Origin: Micromonospora wenchangensis
GTDB taxonomy: Bacteria; Actinomycetota; Actinomycetes; Mycobacteriales; Micromonosporaceae
NCBI RefSeq assembly: GCF_002210435.1
Contig: NZ_MZMV01000018.1
Coordinates: 1-64,000 of the forward strand
Direction of reading: 5' to 3'
Length of the DNA: 64,000 nt
Positions 7,590 to 18,557 of the stretch are shown piece after piece. The translations under genes and the position numbers were made by a program. The notes beneath the pieces are model-generated. The model was not told the origin of the DNA. It ran no database searches and saw only the letters and a program-made list of their open reading frames with translations. Position 1 is the stretch's first letter, and the number at the start of each line of letters is the position of its first letter.

Positions 7590-8419
7590 GCACCACCGTG
7601 GTGGTCACCGCGTCACCGGCCGCCGTTCCGGCCCCACCCGACGCCGGCCCGCGCCGTCGGGCCGGGCGGCGCTGGTGGCGACTGGTCAGCCCGGTCCTGC
7701 TCGTCGCCGGGTGGGAGGCCGCCGCGCGCGCCGGGCTGCTCGCCGAGGACAAGCTGCCCGCACCGAGCCGGGTGCTCACCACCGGCGTACGGCTGGCCGG
7801 CGACGGCACCCTCGGCGTCCACCTGCTCGACTCGCTCACCCGGGCCGGCATCGGGCTGCTGCTCGGCGGCGTGCTGGCGCTGGTGCTCGGTGCCGCCGCC
7901 GGCCTGCTCCGGATCGGTGACGACCTGGTCGACCCGCCGGTGCAGATGGCCCGGATGCTGCCCCACCTGGGGCTCGTCCCGCTGCTGATCATCTGGGTGG
8001 GGATCGGCGAGTCGTTGAAGATCACTCTGGTCGCGCTCGGGGTGTTCTTCCCGATCTACTTCAACACCTACGCCGGCATCCGGGACATCGACGAACGGCT
8101 CGTCGAGGCGGCCCGCACCTGTGGCCTGGGGCCGGCCGCGCGGCTGCGGCACGTGGTGCTACCCGGCGCGTTGCCGTCGCTGTTCCTCGGGCTGCGGTTG
8201 GCGATCGGGGCGGCCTGGCTCAGCCTCGTCGTCGGCGAGCAGGTCAACGCCCAGACCGGCGTCGGTTTCCTGATGATGGAGGCCCGCGAGTTCAGCCAGA
8301 CCGACGTGGTGGTGCTCGGCCTGGTCATCTACGCGCTGCTCGGGCTGCTGTCCGACCTCGCCCTGCGGATGCTGGAAAGGAGGACCCTGACATGGCGACG
8401 CGGCCTGCGCGCGACCTGA
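7586..8419 (+). CDS. ssuC: Aliphatic sulfonate ABC transporter, permease
   Basis: 277 aa; about six membrane helices after a short cytoplasmic N-terminus. The permease loop that contacts the ATPase is clear: EAARTCGLG...[19 protein letters not shown] (EAA motif). The GTG start overlaps the ssuA stop (GTGA) and the C-terminus overlaps ssuB by 28 bp. It imports sulfonates with SsuA and SsuB. Confidence 0.92.
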   Translation: MSTTVVVTASPAAVPAPPDAGPRRRAGRRWWRLVSPVLLVAGWEAAARAGLLAEDKLPAPSRVLTTGVRLAGDGTLGVHLLDSLTRAGIGLLLGGVLALVLGAAAGLLRIGDDLVDPPVQMARMLPHLGLVPLLIIWVGIGESLKITLVALGVFFPIYFNTYAGIRDIDERLVEAARTCGLGPAARLRHVVLPGALPSLFLGLRLAIGAAWLSLVVGEQVNAQTGVGFLMMEAREFSQTDVVVLGLVIYALLGLLSDLALRMLERRTLTWRRGLRAT

Positions 8420-9237
8420 CCGGCGGGGTGGACGACCCCGCAGGCGCGACGACCGGCGCGGAGGACCCGGTCAGGCAGACCGGCCCGGCAGGTACGGCGA
8501 CCGGCCCAGCCGGCGCGGCGGCGGTGCTCACCGCCCGCGCGGTACGGCGGGCCTTCGACGGCCGGCCGGTGCTCGCCGGGGTCGACCTGACCATCGCCGC
8601 CGGTGAGGTGGTGGCGCTGCTCGGCGGCAGCGGCTCCGGCAAGAGCACGCTGCTGCGGGTCCTCGCCGGCCTGGACGCCGACGCCACCGGCGAGACCCGG
8701 TTGCGCGGCACCGCCGCCGTGGTCTTCCAGGAGCACCGGCTGCTGCCCTGGAAACGGGTCGGCGACAACGTCGCGCTGGGACTGACCGGTCCCGACGTGC
8801 GCGCCCGGGTGGACCGGGCGCTGGCCGAGGTCGGCCTGGCCGACCGTCGCCGGGCCTGGCCGGCGGAACTGTCCGGCGGCCAGGCGCAGCGGGTCGCGGT
8901 GGCCCGCGCGCTCGTCCGCGAGCCGGACCTGCTGCTGCTCGACGAGCCGTTCGGGGCGCTCGACGCGCTGACCCGGCTGCGGATGCAGTCCCTGCTGCGC
9001 CGGCTGCGCGCCGAACACGGCTTCGCCGCCCTGCTGGTCACCCACGACGTCGAGGAGGCGCTGCTGCTCGCCGACCGCATCCTGCTGCTCGACGGGGGCG
9101 TCATCGCCGAGGAGATCCCCGTCGACCTCGGCCCCGCCGACCACCGCGCCGAGCGGCCCGCCCGCTCCCCCGACCAGCCCGGCTTCGGCGCGTTGCGTCG
9201 CCGGCTGCTCGACCGCCTCGGCGTACCCGCCGTCTGA
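8392..9237 (+). CDS. ssuB: Aliphatic sulfonate ABC transporter, ATP-binding protein
   Basis: 281 aa. ABC ATPase with Walker [10 protein letters not shown] (residues 78-86), signature LSGGQAQR, Walker [13 protein letters not shown] and switch His in LLVTHD. The Q-loop region [16 protein letters not shown] is typical of the nitrate/sulfonate/taurine subfamily. An unusual Gly/Ala/Thr-rich extension of about 47 residues precedes the domain. The next in-frame region could hold a later start, but AAGGAGGACCCTGAC lies directly upstream of the ATG at 8392, supporting it. Confidence 0.92.
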   Translation: MATRPARDLTGGVDDPAGATTGAEDPVRQTGPAGTATGPAGAAAVLTARAVRRAFDGRPVLAGVDLTIAAGEVVALLGGSGSGKSTLLRVLAGLDADATGETRLRGTAAVVFQEHRLLPWKRVGDNVALGLTGPDVRARVDRALAEVGLADRRRAWPAELSGGQAQRVAVARALVREPDLLLLDEPFGALDALTRLRMQSLLRRLRAEHGFAALLVTHDVEEALLLADRILLLDGGVIAEEIPVDLGPADHRAERPARSPDQPGFGALRRRLLDRLGVPAV

Positions 9238-9250
9238 CCCCGGAGATGAC

Positions 9251-10669
9251 ATGACCCGCTGGACACCCGACCCGAGTTTCTACCCCTCCCCCCGCGAGGC
9301 GGCCACCGCGCCCGTCGAGAAGCTGGCCTACGTCGCGGCGTTCGACCGTACGGCGCAGCGGCCCGACGCGATCGTCGTGCTCGACACCGACCCGGAGTCC
9401 GCCGACTACGGCCGGGTCGTCGGCTGGACGGACCTGCCGCACACCGGCGACGAGCTGCACCACTTCGGCTGGAACGCGTGCAGCAGCGCGCTCTGCCCGA
9501 CCGCGCCGCACCCGCACGTCGAGCGGCGCTACCTGATCGTGCCGGGGCTGCGGTCGTCGCGCATCCACGTGTTCGACACCCGGCCCGACCCGCGCGCCCC
9601 GCAACTGGTGAAGGTGGTCGGCGCGCAGGAACTGGCCGAGAAGTCCGGCTACTCCCGCCCGCACACCGTGCACTGCGGCCCCGACGGCATCTACCTGTCG
9701 GCGCTCGGCGGCGTCGACGGCGCCGAGGGTCCGGGCGGCATCGCCGTGCTCGACCACACCACCTTCGCCGTCCGGGGAGCCTGGGAGGCCGACCGGGGCC
9801 CGCAGTTCCTGGCGTACGACGTGTGGTGGCACCTCACCCAGGACGTGCTGGTCACCAGCGAGTGGGGCACCCCGTCGATGATCGAGGACGGCATCGTCGG
9901 CGAGCTGCTGCTGGGGCGGAAGTACGGCCACGCGATCCACTTCTGGGACCTCGCCAAGCGCCGGCACGTGCAGCGGGTAGACCTCGGCGACCAGTACCAG
10001 ATGCCGCTGGAGCTGCGCCCCGCGCACGACCCGACCCGGTCCTACGGCTTCGTCGGAGTGGTGATCAGCGTCGAGGACCTGTCGGCGTCGGTCTGGTTGT
10101 GGCACCGCGACGGCGACGGCGCGGACGCCGGGTGGGCGGTGACCAGGGTGATCGACATCCCCGCCGAGCCGGCCGACCCGGCGGACCTGCCCGACCTGCT
10201 CAAGCCGTTCGGGGCGGTGCCCCCGCTGGTCACCGACATCGACCTGTCGGTGGACGACAGGTTCCTCTACGTCTCCTGCTGGGGCACCGGCGAGCTGCGC
10301 CGGTACGACGTCAGCGACCCGTTCCACCCGGTGCTGGTCGGCTCGGTGCGGCTCGGCGGCATCGTGGCCCGCGCCGCCCACCCGGCCGCCCCGGACGAGC
10401 CGCTCGCCGGCGGCCCGCAGATGGTGGAGGTCAGCCGGGACGGCCGGCGGGTCTACGTCAGCAACTCGCTCTACGGCTCCTGGGACGACCAGTTCTACCC
10501 CGACGGGGTGGGCGCCTGGCTGGCCAAGCTGGACGTCGACCCGGAACACGGCGGGCTCACCCCGGACGAGCGGTTCTTCCCGCACGGCGAGCAGTTCCGG
10601 GGGCTGCGGGTGCACCAGACCCGGTTGCAGGGCGGCGACGCCAGCTCCGACTCGTACTGCTTCCCGTGA
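9251..10669 (+). CDS. SBP56/SELENBP1-family protein, probable methanethiol oxidase
   Basis: 472 aa, full length for the selenium-binding-protein family, a beta-propeller that oxidises methanethiol to H2S, formaldehyde and H2O2. Family blocks seen: DELHHFGWNACSS (the Cys corresponds to the selenium-binding Cys of human SELENBP1), SSRIHVFDT, SRPHTVHC, TSEWGTP, LSVDDRFLYVSCWGTGELRRYDV and DGRRVYVSNSLYG. It starts 13 bp after ssuB and overlaps the next gene, so it belongs to the sulfonate operon. C1-sulfur compounds such as methanesulfonate products are plausible substrates. No signal peptide is seen, although bacterial MtoX proteins are often exported. Copper dependence is known for the family, not shown here. 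Confidence 0.88.
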   Translation: MTRWTPDPSFYPSPREAATAPVEKLAYVAAFDRTAQRPDAIVVLDTDPESADYGRVVGWTDLPHTGDELHHFGWNACSSALCPTAPHPHVERRYLIVPGLRSSRIHVFDTRPDPRAPQLVKVVGAQELAEKSGYSRPHTVHCGPDGIYLSALGGVDGAEGPGGIAVLDHTTFAVRGAWEADRGPQFLAYDVWWHLTQDVLVTSEWGTPSMIEDGIVGELLLGRKYGHAIHFWDLAKRRHVQRVDLGDQYQMPLELRPAHDPTRSYGFVGVVISVEDLSASVWLWHRDGDGADAGWAVTRVIDIPAEPADPADLPDLLKPFGAVPPLVTDIDLSVDDRFLYVSCWGTGELRRYDVSDPFHPVLVGSVRLGGIVARAAHPAAPDEPLAGGPQMVEVSRDGRRVYVSNSLYGSWDDQFYPDGVGAWLAKLDVDPEHGGLTPDERFFPHGEQFRGLRVHQTRLQGGDASSDSYCFP

Positions 10670-11298
10670 CCGGGCGGACCCTGCTGGCGGTGGCGGCGCT
10701 CGGCGCGTTCCACGGGCTGAACCCGGCGATGGGGTGGCTGTTCGCGGTCGCCCGGGGGTTGCAGGAGCGTCGCCGGGCGGCGCTGCTGGCCGCGCTGCCT
10801 CCGGTCGCGGCGGGTCACCTGGCCTCGGTGGCGGTGGTCGCCGCGCTGGTCACCGCCACCCGCTCGGTCACCACCAGCACCACGCTCACGGTGACCGGCG
10901 GGGCGGTGCTGGTCGGGTTCGGGCTGTGGCGGCTGTTGTCGCGGCGGCACTTCCGCTGGGCCGGGATGCGGCTGTCGACGGCACAGGTCGCCGGCTGGTC
11001 GTTCCTGATGTCGTCGGCGCACGGCGCCGGGTTGATGCTGCTGCCGGTGCTGCTGGCCGACCCGCCGGCCGGGGGTCACGCCGGGCACCTGGCGGCGACA
11101 CCGGCCGGCGCGCTCACCGGACTGCTCGCGGCCGGGGTGCACACCGTGGCGATGCTGGCCGTCGCGCTGACCGTCGCGGTGGTGGTGTACGGGGTGCTGG
11201 GGGTCGGGGTGCTACGCCGGGTCTGGTTCAACGTGGACCGGCTGTGGGCCGGGGTGCTGGTCGCGGCGGGGGTGGTGACGCTGGCCGCCGCGATCTGA
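10666..11298 (+). CDS. Polytopic membrane protein linked to the methanethiol oxidase gene
   Basis: 210 aa with about six hydrophobic segments and a conserved-looking N-terminal FHGLNPAMGW block. This resembles small NicO/UreH/TauE-like transporter families, but no assignment is secure. His-rich spots (SSAHGAGL, GGHAGHL) might bind a metal. GTGA overlap with the SBP56 gene shows translational coupling. Possible jobs are metal (copper) delivery to the oxidase or sulfite/sulfide export; neither is proven. Confidence 0.7.
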   Translation: MTGRTLLAVAALGAFHGLNPAMGWLFAVARGLQERRRAALLAALPPVAAGHLASVAVVAALVTATRSVTTSTTLTVTGGAVLVGFGLWRLLSRRHFRWAGMRLSTAQVAGWSFLMSSAHGAGLMLLPVLLADPPAGGHAGHLAATPAGALTGLLAAGVHTVAMLAVALTVAVVVYGVLGVGVLRRVWFNVDRLWAGVLVAAGVVTLAAAI

Positions 11299-11336
11299 CC
11301 GAATGGCCCCGACCGTGGTCGACCAGTGGTCCTGCC

Positions 11337-11377
11337 CGGCGGGTAACTCCTACTGATTCAATAGGAGTTACCCGCCG
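11337..11377. promoter_or_regulatory. 41-bp near-perfect inverted repeat before the sulfite-oxidase-like gene
   Basis: Arms 11337-11352 and 11362-11377 are perfect 16-bp reverse complements around a 9-bp centre. Within the centre only the outermost pair fails to match. The core CCTA-N9-TAGG is shared with the ssuD/ssuA divergent region. It lies 21 bp before the GTG start with a GAAGGAG ribosome site between. No T-run follows, so an operator fits better than a terminator of the upstream operon, though both are possible. Confidence 0.7.
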
Positions 11378-11397
11378 CCGAGCCGAAGGAGCCCCCG

Positions 11398-12672
11398 GTG
11401 TCCACCGTTGTGTCGTACGACGAGGCAGACCACGACGCCCGCCGGGCCCGGCAGTGGCTGGCCGGCCAGGCCCGGGACCCCGGGGTGTCCCGCACCGAGC
11501 TGATCGCCCTGGGCACGGCGATGAGCGCCCTCGCCGCCGCCGACGGACGGGAGCCGGTCGCGCTCGCCGCCGAGCCGGTCGGGGTGGACCCGGGCATCGT
11601 CAAGCCGCTCGACCCCGAGCTGCTCACCCCGCTGGACGGCAACGCCGAGCTGCGCTGGGAGGCGATGGCCGGGCAGGGGTACGTGGTGCCGAACGACAGG
11701 TTCTTCGTGCGCAACCACACCCACACCCCGCGCATCGACGCCGGCACCTGGCGGCTGCGGCTGTACGGCGACGGCCTGCGCGGCGGGCCGACCCGCGACG
11801 CCCCGGTCGAGTTCGACTACGCCACCCTGCGCGCGCTGCCCGCCGTCGAACTGCCCGCCCTGGTGGAGTGCGCCGGCAACGGGCGGCACTTCTTCGCCAG
11901 CCAGCAGGACACCCCGGTCTCCGGGGTGCAGTGGCGGCTCGGGGGCGTCGGGGTGGCCCGGTGGCGGGGGGTGCCCCTGGCCACCGTCCTGCGGCACGCC
12001 GGGTTGACCGCCGACGCGGTGGACGTGATGCCGGAGGGCCTGGACCCGCCGTACGTCACCGGGGGTGTCGACCTCGGCCGGGTCCGCCGTCCGCTGCCGG
12101 TCGGCAAGGCCCTCGACGACGTGCTGCTGGCGTACGAGATGAACGGGGTGCCGCTGCCGGCGGACCACGGCTTCCCGGTCCGGGTGGTGGTGCCCGGCTG
12201 GATCGGCATCTCCTCGATCAAGTGGGTCGGCGCGATCGAGGTCTCCACCACCCCGCTGTTCTCGCCGTGGAACACCAGCCTCTACCGGATGTTCGGTCCC
12301 GGCCAGCCGGCCGACGGTGGGCCGGCCGACACGCAGTCGGTCAAGAGCGCGTTCGAGCTGCCCTGGGACGCCCGGCTGACCGCCGGCGTCGAGACCACCC
12401 TGACCGGCCGGTCCTGGTCCGGGGCCGGCCCGATCGACCGGGTCGAGGTCGACACGGGCGACGGGTGGCGACCGGCCACCCTGGTCGGGGCGGACCGGGG
12501 CGGTCCCTGGCAGCGGTGGTCGACGCGATGGTGTCCGCCGGCCGCCGGCCGGTGGACGCTGCGGGCCCGCGCGGTGGACGTGACCGGCCGCGGCCAGCCC
12601 GACCGGGCCGGGGTCAACGACCTCGGGTACCTCTTCGACGGGGTGGTCCGGCATCCGGTGACGGCGGTCTGA
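11398..12672 (+). CDS. Cytoplasmic molybdopterin oxidoreductase, sulfite-oxidase family
   Basis: 424 aa. SUOX-fold Moco domain: FFVRNHTHTP (pterin contact), the molybdenum ligand Cys158 in VECAGNGR, and HGFPVRVVVPGW. A C-terminal dimerisation domain follows (VKSAFELPW, then a Mo-co_dimer strand pattern ending LGYLFDG). No Tat signal, heme or b5 domain, unlike periplasmic SorA or animal sulfite oxidase, so the protein is cytosolic with an unknown electron acceptor. Next to SsuD, which releases sulfite, oxidation of sulfite to sulfate is the natural role. GTG start with GAAGGAG. Confidence 0.85.
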   Translation: MSTVVSYDEADHDARRARQWLAGQARDPGVSRTELIALGTAMSALAAADGREPVALAAEPVGVDPGIVKPLDPELLTPLDGNAELRWEAMAGQGYVVPNDRFFVRNHTHTPRIDAGTWRLRLYGDGLRGGPTRDAPVEFDYATLRALPAVELPALVECAGNGRHFFASQQDTPVSGVQWRLGGVGVARWRGVPLATVLRHAGLTADAVDVMPEGLDPPYVTGGVDLGRVRRPLPVGKALDDVLLAYEMNGVPLPADHGFPVRVVVPGWIGISSIKWVGAIEVSTTPLFSPWNTSLYRMFGPGQPADGGPADTQSVKSAFELPWDARLTAGVETTLTGRSWSGAGPIDRVEVDTGDGWRPATLVGADRGGPWQRWSTRWCPPAAGRWTLRARAVDVTGRGQPDRAGVNDLGYLFDGVVRHPVTAV

Positions 12673-12681
12673 CCGGGGTGT

Positions 12682-12750
12682 CGGCCGCCCGGGTGCGGCG
12701 GGCGGCCGGACCACCCCGGCGCGACGGTCGCCGCCGCCGCGCCGGGGTGG
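12682..12750. terminator. Pair of strong hairpins between convergent genes
   Basis: Hairpin one: 12682-12691 with 12699-12708 (10-bp stem, 7-nt loop). Hairpin two: CCACCCCGGCGCG (12711-12723) with its exact complement at 12738-12750. They fill the 91-bp gap between the molybdoenzyme and the convergent xylanase gene and probably act as a bidirectional terminator. There is no U-tract, as is common in GC-rich actinomycetes. Confidence 0.65.
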
Positions 12751-12763
12751 GGTCGGTGTCCGG

Positions 12764-14409
<1,646 letters not shown>

Positions 14410-14510
14410 CGAACGTCGATCCCCGATCGTCGCCGCGCATGGTGCGCCCACGGTCGGAAGGGCCCCGAACAGCACAGGCAGCACGGCTGGCAAGCGGGCC
14501 GGACCCGGCC

Positions 14511-14524
14511 TCGAAACCTTTCGA
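14511..14524. promoter_or_regulatory. TCGAAA-CC-TTTCGA dyad upstream of the xylanase promoter
   Basis: Perfect 6-bp arms with a 2-bp centre, about 100 bp upstream of the -35 box. It uses the same CGAAA half-site found in the promoter spacer. It is possibly a second operator or a looping partner. Confidence 0.45.
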
Positions 14525-14580
14525 CGACCTGCCGGCGACAGTGGCCGGCGGGAGTGGCCGGCGGCGTCGCCGGCCGCCGC

Positions 14581-16533
14581 TCAGTCGGTCGCCGCGAGGT
14601 AGCCGCTGGCCTGGAGGGCGAACAGTTCCCGGTACGGCCCGTCGGCGGCCATCAGCGTGTCGTGGTCGCCCTGCTGTACCAGCCGGCCACGGTCCATCAC
14701 GAAGATCTGGTCGGCGTGCCGGACGTTGGCCAGCCGGTGGGTGATCAGTACGACCGTCCGGTCGGGCCGCCGCCGCAGGTGCTGGAACAGCGCGTGTTCG
14801 GCGCGGGCGTCGAGGGCCGCCGACGGCTCGTCGCAGATCAGCAGCCGGGCGTCCCGGTAGAGGCCCCGCGCGGCCACCAGCCGCTGCCACTGCCCGCCGG
14901 AGAGGTCGTGGCCGTTCTTGAACTCCCGGGCCAGCAGGGTGTCGTAGCCGAACGGCAACCCGGCGATCATGTCGTGCGCGGCGGCCGACCGGGCGGCGTC
15001 CTCGACGGTGGGCCCGGTCGCGTCCGGGGTCCGGTCGTACCGGCCGATGCGGATGTTCTGGGCGGCGGTGAACGGGAACTTCCACCACTCCTGGGTCATC
15101 ACCGCCACCTGGGCGGCGGTCGACGCCGGGTCCAGCTCGGCGACGTCGACGCCGTCCCAGCGGATCACCCCGCCGGTGGGCCGGTAGAGACCGGCGATCA
15201 GCTTGGCCAGGGTGGTCTTGCCGGAGCCGTTCTCCCCGACCAGCGCGACCACCTCGCCCCGCCGGACGGTGAGGCTGACCTCGTCGACGGCCGGGGCGTC
15301 GGTGTCCGGGTAGCACAGGCTCACCCGGTCCAGCTCGATGGTGTCGAAACCGGTGGCGGGCCGGCCCGGCCCGGTGGCGGGCCGGCCCTCGGCGCGGTCG
15401 AGGAAGTCCCGGTAGTCCTGGTAGTAGAGGGCGTCCTCGTAGAGGTTGTTGGTGGCGAAGACGGCGAGGGCCAGGCTGCTGCGGGCGGACTGGAGGGCGA
15501 GCAGGGCGGTCGCCGCCGCGGCCAGCGCGACCAGGCCGGTGAGCAGCAGCCCACCGAGCACGGCGTACACCGCGAAGGCGGCGATCCCGCCGACGGACAT
15601 CCCGACGGCCCGGGTCCGGCTCTGCGCACGGGCCAACCGCAGCAGCGCGGCCGTCTCGGCGCTCATCATCCGGCGGAACTCGGTGAGCAGGAAGTCGCGC
15701 ATCTGGTAGGCCCGCACCTCGGCGGCGGTGTGCCGGTTGGCCATCAGGTTGGCCAGCATCCACATCCGGCGACGCCTGTTGATCCGGGCCAGCATGTCCA
15801 GGTACTGCCGGCGGGCCATCCTCACCGCGGTGACCGCCTCCGGCACCGCGGCGAGCAGCAGGCACGGCAGCAGCAGCGGCTGGATCACGGTCACCGCGGC
15901 GGCGGTGGCCAGCACGCCCACCACCCCGGTGATCAGGTTGACCGTGTGGTCGACGATGGACGCCGCCTCGGCCGTGCCCCGGTCGCGGACCCGGTCCATC
16001 TCCTCGGCGAAGCCGGCGTCGTCGAAGGCGGCCAGCTCGACCGCCGTGGTGGTCTCGAACAGCCGCAGCTCCACCGCGTAGGTGATCTGCGGGATGAGCC
16101 GGGCCTGAGCCCAGCCGGCGGTGACGGTCAGGGTGCCCTTGACGGCCACCGCCGCCGCGGCCAGCACCAGCGCGGGCAGGGCCGCCCGGACCCGGTCCGG
16201 CGTCGGGCCGGCGGCGAACAACTCCCGCAGCACGCCGGTGGTGGCGAGCAGGCCGAGGGTGGTCATCACCCCGGCGGCGAGGTTCAGGCCGATCGCGGCG
16301 AGGGTGTCGCGCCGGCTGGTGGCCCAGGCCAACGCGACGGCCTCGCGCACCAGCCGGGGCAGCCGACGGGCCACCGCGCGGAAGCTGGTGTGCGCGAACG
16401 CGGTGGCGTGGTGCATCCAGGCGCCGTCGGCCAGCTCCGGCAGGTCGAGGCCGGCATCGGCGGCGTCGGCGGCACCGGGCTCGGCGGGCTCGTCCGCGCC
16501 GGCCGCACGGCGGGGACCGGTCACCGTCGCCAT
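14581..16533 (-). CDS. ABC transporter, fused permease/ATPase (exporter type)
   Basis: 650 aa half-transporter that should work as a dimer. An acidic N-terminal stretch is followed by about six transmembrane segments (residues 70-370). The ATPase domain has Walker [10 protein letters not shown], signature LSGGQWQR, Walker [13 protein letters not shown] and H-loop LITHR. The Q-loop reads [12 protein letters not shown], an atypical WW pair. Such proteins export lipids, peptides or antibiotics; the substrate is unknown. The start is fixed by CCCGGGAGGAACC before the ATG at 16533. It is divergent from pgi across about 230 bp. Confidence 0.88.
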   Translation of the reverse strand: MATVTGPRRAAGADEPAEPGAADAADAGLDLPELADGAWMHHATAFAHTSFRAVARRLPRLVREAVALAWATSRRDTLAAIGLNLAAGVMTTLGLLATTGVLRELFAAGPTPDRVRAALPALVLAAAAVAVKGTLTVTAGWAQARLIPQITYAVELRLFETTTAVELAAFDDAGFAEEMDRVRDRGTAEAASIVDHTVNLITGVVGVLATAAAVTVIQPLLLPCLLLAAVPEAVTAVRMARRQYLDMLARINRRRRMWMLANLMANRHTAAEVRAYQMRDFLLTEFRRMMSAETAALLRLARAQSRTRAVGMSVGGIAAFAVYAVLGGLLLTGLVALAAAATALLALQSARSSLALAVFATNNLYEDALYYQDYRDFLDRAEGRPATGPGRPATGFDTIELDRVSLCYPDTDAPAVDEVSLTVRRGEVVALVGENGSGKTTLAKLIAGLYRPTGGVIRWDGVDVAELDPASTAAQVAVMTQEWWKFPFTAAQNIRIGRYDRTPDATGPTVEDAARSAAAHDMIAGLPFGYDTLLAREFKNGHDLSGGQWQRLVAARGLYRDARLLICDEPSAALDARAEHALFQHLRRRPDRTVVLITHRLANVRHADQIFVMDRGRLVQQGDHDTLMAADGPYRELFALQASGYLAATD

Positions 16534-16767
16534 GGTTCCTCCCGGGCCGAGAAGGGGCGGGGCACGGGCGAGCCTACTGTCAGCGACGAGGAACCGTCTC
16601 CCCGTGACGGCGTGTCGTACACCTGTCGCATTGGCGTGTCGCGGGGCACGTCGCGCCGCCCGCCGCGCCGGGTCGCGTCGCGTGGCCGCGCCCCGGGTGG
16701 CAGGCTGGACGCGAACCGTCGGCGGCACCACGCGCCGACGACCGTCGTGAAGGAGAAGATCGACCCG

Positions 16768-18405
16768 ATGGCTGCGAGTGTGACCACCACCGACGAATGG
16801 CAGGCGCTGCGCAAGCACGCCGAGACGATGCGCGGCGCCCACCTGCGGGAGCTGTTCGCGGCCGACCGGCAACGGGGTGAGCGGCTCACCGGCGAGGTCG
16901 CCGACCTGCACGTCGACTACAGCAAGAACCTCGTCACCGACGAGACGGTCGGGCTGCTCACCGCGCTGGCCGCACGGGTCGGGTTGACCGACCGGATCGC
17001 CGCCATGTTCGCCGGGGAGCACATCAACTCCACCGAGGACCGGGCCGTGCTGCACACCGCGCTGCGGCTGCCGCGCGACGCCACGCTGACCGTGGACGGT
17101 CAGGACGTGGTCGCCGACGTGCACCGGGTGCTGGACCGGATGGCCGCGTTCAGCGAGCGGGTCCGCTCCGGGCAGTGGCGCGGGCACACCGGCGAGCGGA
17201 TCAGCACGGTGGTCAACATCGGCATCGGCGGCTCCGACCTCGGGCCGGTGATGGCGTACGAGGCGCTCAAGGCGTACCGGGACGCGGGGATCGCCTGCCG
17301 GTTCGTCTCCAACATCGACCCGACCGACATCCACGACAAGACCCACGACCTCGACCCGGCGACCACCCTGTTCGTGGTGGTGTCGAAGACCTTCTCCACG
17401 CAGGAGACGCTGGCCAACGCCGAGCAGGCCAAGACCTGGCTGTTGTCGGGTCTGGACGCCGCCGACGACGCGGCGATCGCCAGGCACTTCGTGGCGGTGA
17501 GCACCAACGCGGGCCGGGTGGCCGACTTCGGCATCGACCCGGAGAACATGTTCGGCTTCTGGGACTGGGTGGGTGGCCGGTACTCGCTGCCGTCGGCGGT
17601 CGGGCTGTCGGTGATGCTGGCGGTCGGGCCGGACCGGTTCCGCGAGCTGCTGGCCGGCTACCACGCCGTCGACGAGCACTTCCGCACCGCGCCGGTGGAG
17701 CGGAACCTGCCGGCGCTGCTGGGGCTGATCAACGTGTGGTACGTCGACTTCCTCGGCGCGCAGACCCACGCGGTGCTGCCGTACTCGCAGTACCTGCACC
17801 GGTTCCCGGCGTACCTGCAACAGCTCACCATGGAGAGCAACGGCAAGTCGGTGACCCTGGACGGCACGCCGGTGGACCACCCGACCGGGGAGATCTTCTG
17901 GGGTGAGCCGGGCACCAACGGTCAGCACGCCTTCTACCAGCTCATCCACCAGGGCACCGTGCTGATCCCGGCGGACTTCATCGCGTTCAGCCAGCCCAAC
18001 CACGACCTGGGCGAGATGCACGACCTGTTCATGTCGAACTTCTTCGCGCAGACCGCCGCGCTGGCCTTCGGCCGGACGAAGGAGCAGGTCGAGGCGGAGG
18101 GCACGCCCGCCGCGGTGGTGCCGCACCGGGTGATGCCGGGCAACCACCCGACCACCTCGATCATCGCGCCGAAGCTCACCCCGTCGACGCTGGGCCAGCT
18201 CATCGCGCTGTACGAGCACATCGTGTTCACCTGCGGCGCGGTCTGGGACATCAACCCGTTCGACCAGTGGGGGGTGGAGCTGGGCAAGGTGATGGCCAAC
18301 CAGCTCGCCCCGAAGCTGACCGGGGACGCGCCGGACCTGGCCGACGTGGACTCCTCCACCGCCGCGCTGATCCGCCGCTACCGGCGGGAGCGCGGCCGGG
18401 CCTGA
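16768..18405 (+). CDS. pgi: Glucose-6-phosphate isomerase
   Basis: 545 aa, full length. It interconverts glucose 6-phosphate and fructose 6-phosphate in glycolysis. Signature blocks are present: [49 protein letters not shown], the [11 protein letters not shown] segment, [16 protein letters not shown] and the C-terminal [19 protein letters not shown] lies nine bases before the ATG at 16768. It is a single gene with its own terminator at 18463, and no other glycolytic gene is beside it. Confidence 0.97.
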   Translation: MAASVTTTDEWQALRKHAETMRGAHLRELFAADRQRGERLTGEVADLHVDYSKNLVTDETVGLLTALAARVGLTDRIAAMFAGEHINSTEDRAVLHTALRLPRDATLTVDGQDVVADVHRVLDRMAAFSERVRSGQWRGHTGERISTVVNIGIGGSDLGPVMAYEALKAYRDAGIACRFVSNIDPTDIHDKTHDLDPATTLFVVVSKTFSTQETLANAEQAKTWLLSGLDAADDAAIARHFVAVSTNAGRVADFGIDPENMFGFWDWVGGRYSLPSAVGLSVMLAVGPDRFRELLAGYHAVDEHFRTAPVERNLPALLGLINVWYVDFLGAQTHAVLPYSQYLHRFPAYLQQLTMESNGKSVTLDGTPVDHPTGEIFWGEPGTNGQHAFYQLIHQGTVLIPADFIAFSQPNHDLGEMHDLFMSNFFAQTAALAFGRTKEQVEAEGTPAAVVPHRVMPGNHPTTSIIAPKLTPSTLGQLIALYEHIVFTCGAVWDINPFDQWGVELGKVMANQLAPKLTGDAPDLADVDSSTAALIRRYRRERGRA

Positions 18406-18462
18406 GGTCCGGACGGCCGCTGCCGGGCACCCCGGCGACGGTCACCGGTGAGGTCCGTCGGG

Positions 18463-18500
18463 ACGGCGGCCGGGTCACCCGACCCGGCCGCCGTTTCTTT
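18463..18500 (+). terminator. Terminator hairpin after pgi
   Basis: ACGGCGGCCGGGTC (18463-18476), ACCC loop, exact complement GACCCGGCCGCCGT (18481-18494), followed by TTCTTT. A 14-bp stem with a pyrimidine tail makes this the clearest intrinsic terminator in the window. Confidence 0.8.
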
Positions 18501-18509
18501 CGACCCGAC

Positions 18510-18520
18510 TGGTCCAACCA
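18510..18520. promoter_or_regulatory. FadR-type operator TGGTCCAACCA
   Basis: TGGT-N3-ACCA fits the TNGTNNNACNA consensus of FadR-subfamily GntR regulators. It sits 37 bp before the start of such a gene (18558). A related ACGGGTTGACCGG follows. Autoregulation is likely. Confidence 0.6.
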
Positions 18521-18557
18521 GTTGACGGGTTGACCGGCAAGCCGCCAGACTGCTGCC

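Noticed and set aside
16534..16767. GGCGTGTCG direct repeats upstream of pgi as an operator
   Set aside because: Two 9-bp copies in GC-rich DNA with no symmetry or promoter alignment are too weak to report as a site.
14581..18219. A very long minus-strand open frame running through pgi into the ABC exporter
   Set aside because: The part opposite pgi is a high-GC antisense shadow. The exporter has a clear ribosome site and start at 16533 and pgi is unmistakable on the plus strand.
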